From Bacteroidales bacterium (GTDB lineage: Bacteria > Bacteroidota > Bacteroidia > Bacteroidales > VadinHA17): 64,000 nt of DNA. The position numbers were made by a program, and so were the translations under genes. The stretch covers positions 1 to 64,000 of the forward strand of contig JAGGWN010000122.1 in assembly GCA_021157415.1 (NCBI GenBank). Reading direction: 5' to 3'. Every line of letters begins with the position of its first letter. Within the stretch, counting starts at the first letter, position 1. The notes beneath the pieces were generated by a model that saw nothing but the letters and a program-made list of their open reading frames with translations, was not told the DNA's origin and did no database searches. This document shows positions 62,247 to 64,000 of this stretch, piece by piece.

Positions 62247-64000
62247 ATGAGAGAATCTGTACTAAATGCACTGATTCATCTGTTTGCGTTGGTAGCTGCA
62301 GTAAACAAAGAGGGGTTGAGCGCCAAAGGACTCAATATTGTCCGTTCCATTCTGGGCCGGTATCTCATCAGTCAACAATTGGAAAAGTATTTGGACCTGT
62401 TTAAGGAATTGTTGACTTATTATAGAAATGAACTCACTATCGTTGATAAAGGGAGTGAAAACGAATTCCACTTTTTTTCTTTTCAGGCAAAGAATGTTGC
62501 CAGGCAAATTAGAGACGATCTTACTAAAAAAGAAAGGTTTGTTGTTTTTATACAACTTTTTGAATTTGTTAATGAGGACAATATTATCCTACCGGCAGAA
62601 GACATTCTTTTACGGTGTGTGGCAAATGCTTTTCACATTTCTGATATAGAAATAGAAGAGATCAGAAACTTTGTGCTTGAAAAAGAACCCGATCATTTCT
62701 CATCTGATCATATTCTTTTTTGTTGCAAAGGCCAGGGAGAAAAATTTCTGCTTGCCTCAAAGCGGAAAATGAATCAGGTTTCACGGGAAAATACACTTAT
62801 GCATCACCATAATTTTTCAGGTACCCTGGTTTTCTTCTCTGTAAAAACGGTCGATGTATGTTTTTTAAAATATTTTGGAAGTGATAAATTAACTCTGAAT
62901 AATAAATATTTACACCCAGGAGAGATTTATCCCTTTCGGGAAGGTTCTGTTATTAAAAATGAAAAAGGAGAAACAGAAAATATCTATTATACAGACGTTA
63001 TAAAGGCTTTTCAGAACAGACCGCAAAAGGAGAATGTGTTTTTTTATGGAGAGAAGGTGTCCTACAGATATAAAAAGAGTGGTTTGGGACTTGCCCCGTT
63101 TAGCTTTTCTGAAACCGGAGGGGCTTTAATCGGTATTATAGGAGGAAGTGGTTCAGGGAAATCCACTTTGTTAACCCTTCTAAACGGGAAGAGAAAACCA
63201 TCTTCAGGCTCTGTTAAACTGAACGGATATGACGTTCACGAGAATCTTTTTCGGTTGAGGGGCATTATAGGATATGTGCCACAGGATGATTTATTGATTG
63301 AAGAGTTGACGGTTTTTGAGAATCTTTTTTTCAATGCAAAATTAAGCCTTGCCAATTTAGACAAAGACGAAATTATACAGCGGGTAAATAAGCTGCTGGA
63401 TGATTTGAATTTACTTTATGTAAAAAATCATCAGGTGGGAAGTCCGTTGAATAATTTTATTAGCGGAGGTCAACGAAAGAGGCTGAATATTGCCTTGGAG
63501 CTTATACGTGAGCCGGCGATACTTTTAATAGATGAACCCACCACCGGACTTTCGTCCTCTGATTCCAAACATATTATTAGTCTTCTGAAAAACCAGACCC
63601 GGACAGGTAAACTTGTTATTGCAACCATTCATCAGCCTTCTTCTGATATTTTCAGGAGTCTTGATAAAATATGGGTGCTTGATAATAACGGGTATCCTGC
63701 ATACACGGGAAATCCTGTGGAAGGAATAGAATATCTGAAAAAAATCAGCACACAAGTCGATGTAGTTGAAACAGAATGTCCTGTATGCGGGAATTTCAGC
63801 CCTGACCAAATCCTGGAAATGATAGAATCCCGGCAGGTGAATGATGAAGGGGAGTTAAGTGCAGAACGAAAAATTACACCCCAACAGTGGTATGGTCATT
63901 ATCTTGAAAAAATTGAAAGTAAATTACAACTACCGGAAGGAAAAGCAAAATTACCTCCTAGCGTTTTAAAAATCCCGGGCGATTTTAAGCAATTTTTTAT
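62247..64000 (+). CDS. ABCG-type ATP-binding protein with TerB-like N-terminus (3' truncated)
   Basis: The frame opens at ATG 62247 and runs past the window edge (584 residues seen). About 1-60 (VLNALIHLFALVAAVNKEG) resembles a TerB-like helical domain. About 185-270 is a beta-rich region with LKYFGSDKLTLNN and YPFREGSVI, possibly FHA-like. The ATPase has Walker A GGSGSGKS (299-306), signature ISGGQRKRLNIALEL (S406-Q409), Walker B LLIDEPTTGLSSSD (D429, E430) and an H-loop TIHQPSSDIF, which is the ABCG pattern. Membrane segments should follow outside the window. The transported substrate is unknown. Confidence 0.88.
   Translation, partial: MRESVLNALIHLFALVAAVNKEGLSAKGLNIVRSILGRYLISQQLEKYLDLFKELLTYYRNELTIVDKGSENEFHFFSFQAKNVARQIRDDLTKKERFVVFIQLFEFVNEDNIILPAEDILLRCVANAFHISDIEIEEIRNFVLEKEPDHFSSDHILFCCKGQGEKFLLASKRKMNQVSRENTLMHHHNFSGTLVFFSVKTVDVCFLKYFGSDKLTLNNKYLHPGEIYPFREGSVIKNEKGETENIYYTDVIKAFQNRPQKENVFFYGEKVSYRYKKSGLGLAPFSFSETGGALIGIIGGSGSGKSTLLTLLNGKRKPSSGSVKLNGYDVHENLFRLRGIIGYVPQDDLLIEELTVFENLFFNAKLSLANLDKDEIIQRVNKLLDDLNLLYVKNHQVGSPLNNFISGGQRKRLNIALELIREPAILLIDEPTTGLSSSDSKHIISLLKNQTRTGKLVIATIHQPSSDIFRSLDKIWVLDNNGYPAYTGNPVEGIEYLKKISTQVDVVETECPVCGNFSPDQILEMIESRQVNDEGELSAERKITPQQWYGHYLEKIESKLQLPEGKAKLPPSVLKIPGDFKQFF

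Overview
The window looks like a chromosomal segment of a Bacteroidota bacterium (Bacteroidales or Marinilabiliales-like; the genus cannot be fixed by eye). The reasons are two SusC/SusD pairs, many short lipoprotein signal peptides ending in a Cys with charged residues after it, A-rich start regions that mostly lack Shine-Dalgarno sequences, TAnnTTTG-type promoter boxes, and a PorE-like type IX secretion protein. No transposase, integrase, phage gene or CRISPR array was seen. Almost all of it is glycan-utilisation DNA.

Layout. 1-167: start of a GH3 glycosidase lipoprotein, cut by the window edge. 168-920: non-coding, with a dispersed hairpin repeat. 921-7387 (+): a membrane PHP-domain protein and two GH92 alpha-mannosidase-family lipoproteins, one of them divergent. 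7510-14592 (+): a tight run of a sodium/solute symporter, two small membrane proteins, a cytoplasmic GH2 enzyme of the exo-glucosaminidase/endo-mannosidase type, a DegT aminotransferase and a Gfo/Idh dehydrogenase. 14887-20024 (+): SusC/SusD pair 1, closed by a strong hairpin. 20124-29015 (+): a PhoPQ-regulated-type hydrolase lipoprotein; a sugar-phosphate cassette (deoxyhypusine-synthase-like protein, PfkB kinase fused to a HAD phosphatase, ROK kinase, GmhA-like SIS isomerase); and a YncE propeller/phosphatase lipoprotein.

29060-38363 (-): a sialidase-like BNR protein, a PKD lipoprotein, a ChbG/YdjC deacetylase, a GH31 enzyme, an alpha/beta hydrolase, a C45 acylase and a neutral-ceramidase-like protein. 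38517-43627 (+): SusC/SusD pair 2. 43953-47331 (-): PmoA-like DUF6807, a Tat-exported Gfo/Idh oxidoreductase and a DUF1080 protein, a set that suggests oxidative (3-keto) glycoside cleavage. 47672-53459: housekeeping genes (a membrane protein, a UbiB-like kinase with a coiled-coil partner, a PorE-like OmpA protein, QueE). 53526-60425: a second YncE/phosphatase, a GH78 rhamnosidase and a GH16 glucanase. 60566-60638: tRNA-Lys(CTT). 61327-64000: a lipoprotein and a truncated ABCG-type ATPase.

How it may work (inference). SusCD complexes and surface lipoproteins would bind and trim mannose-, rhamnose- and glucan-containing glycans. The symporter would import products for the cytoplasmic GH2, DegT and Gfo enzymes. 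The cassette at 21.6-26.4 kb has the isomerase, kinase and phosphatase classes that convert sedoheptulose 7-phosphate to heptose 1-phosphate, but no nucleotidyltransferase. That cassette, sitting inside a glycan locus with a bacterial deoxyhypusine-synthase-like protein, is the most unusual part of the window. No local regulator (HTCS, sigma/anti-sigma, AraC) is present.
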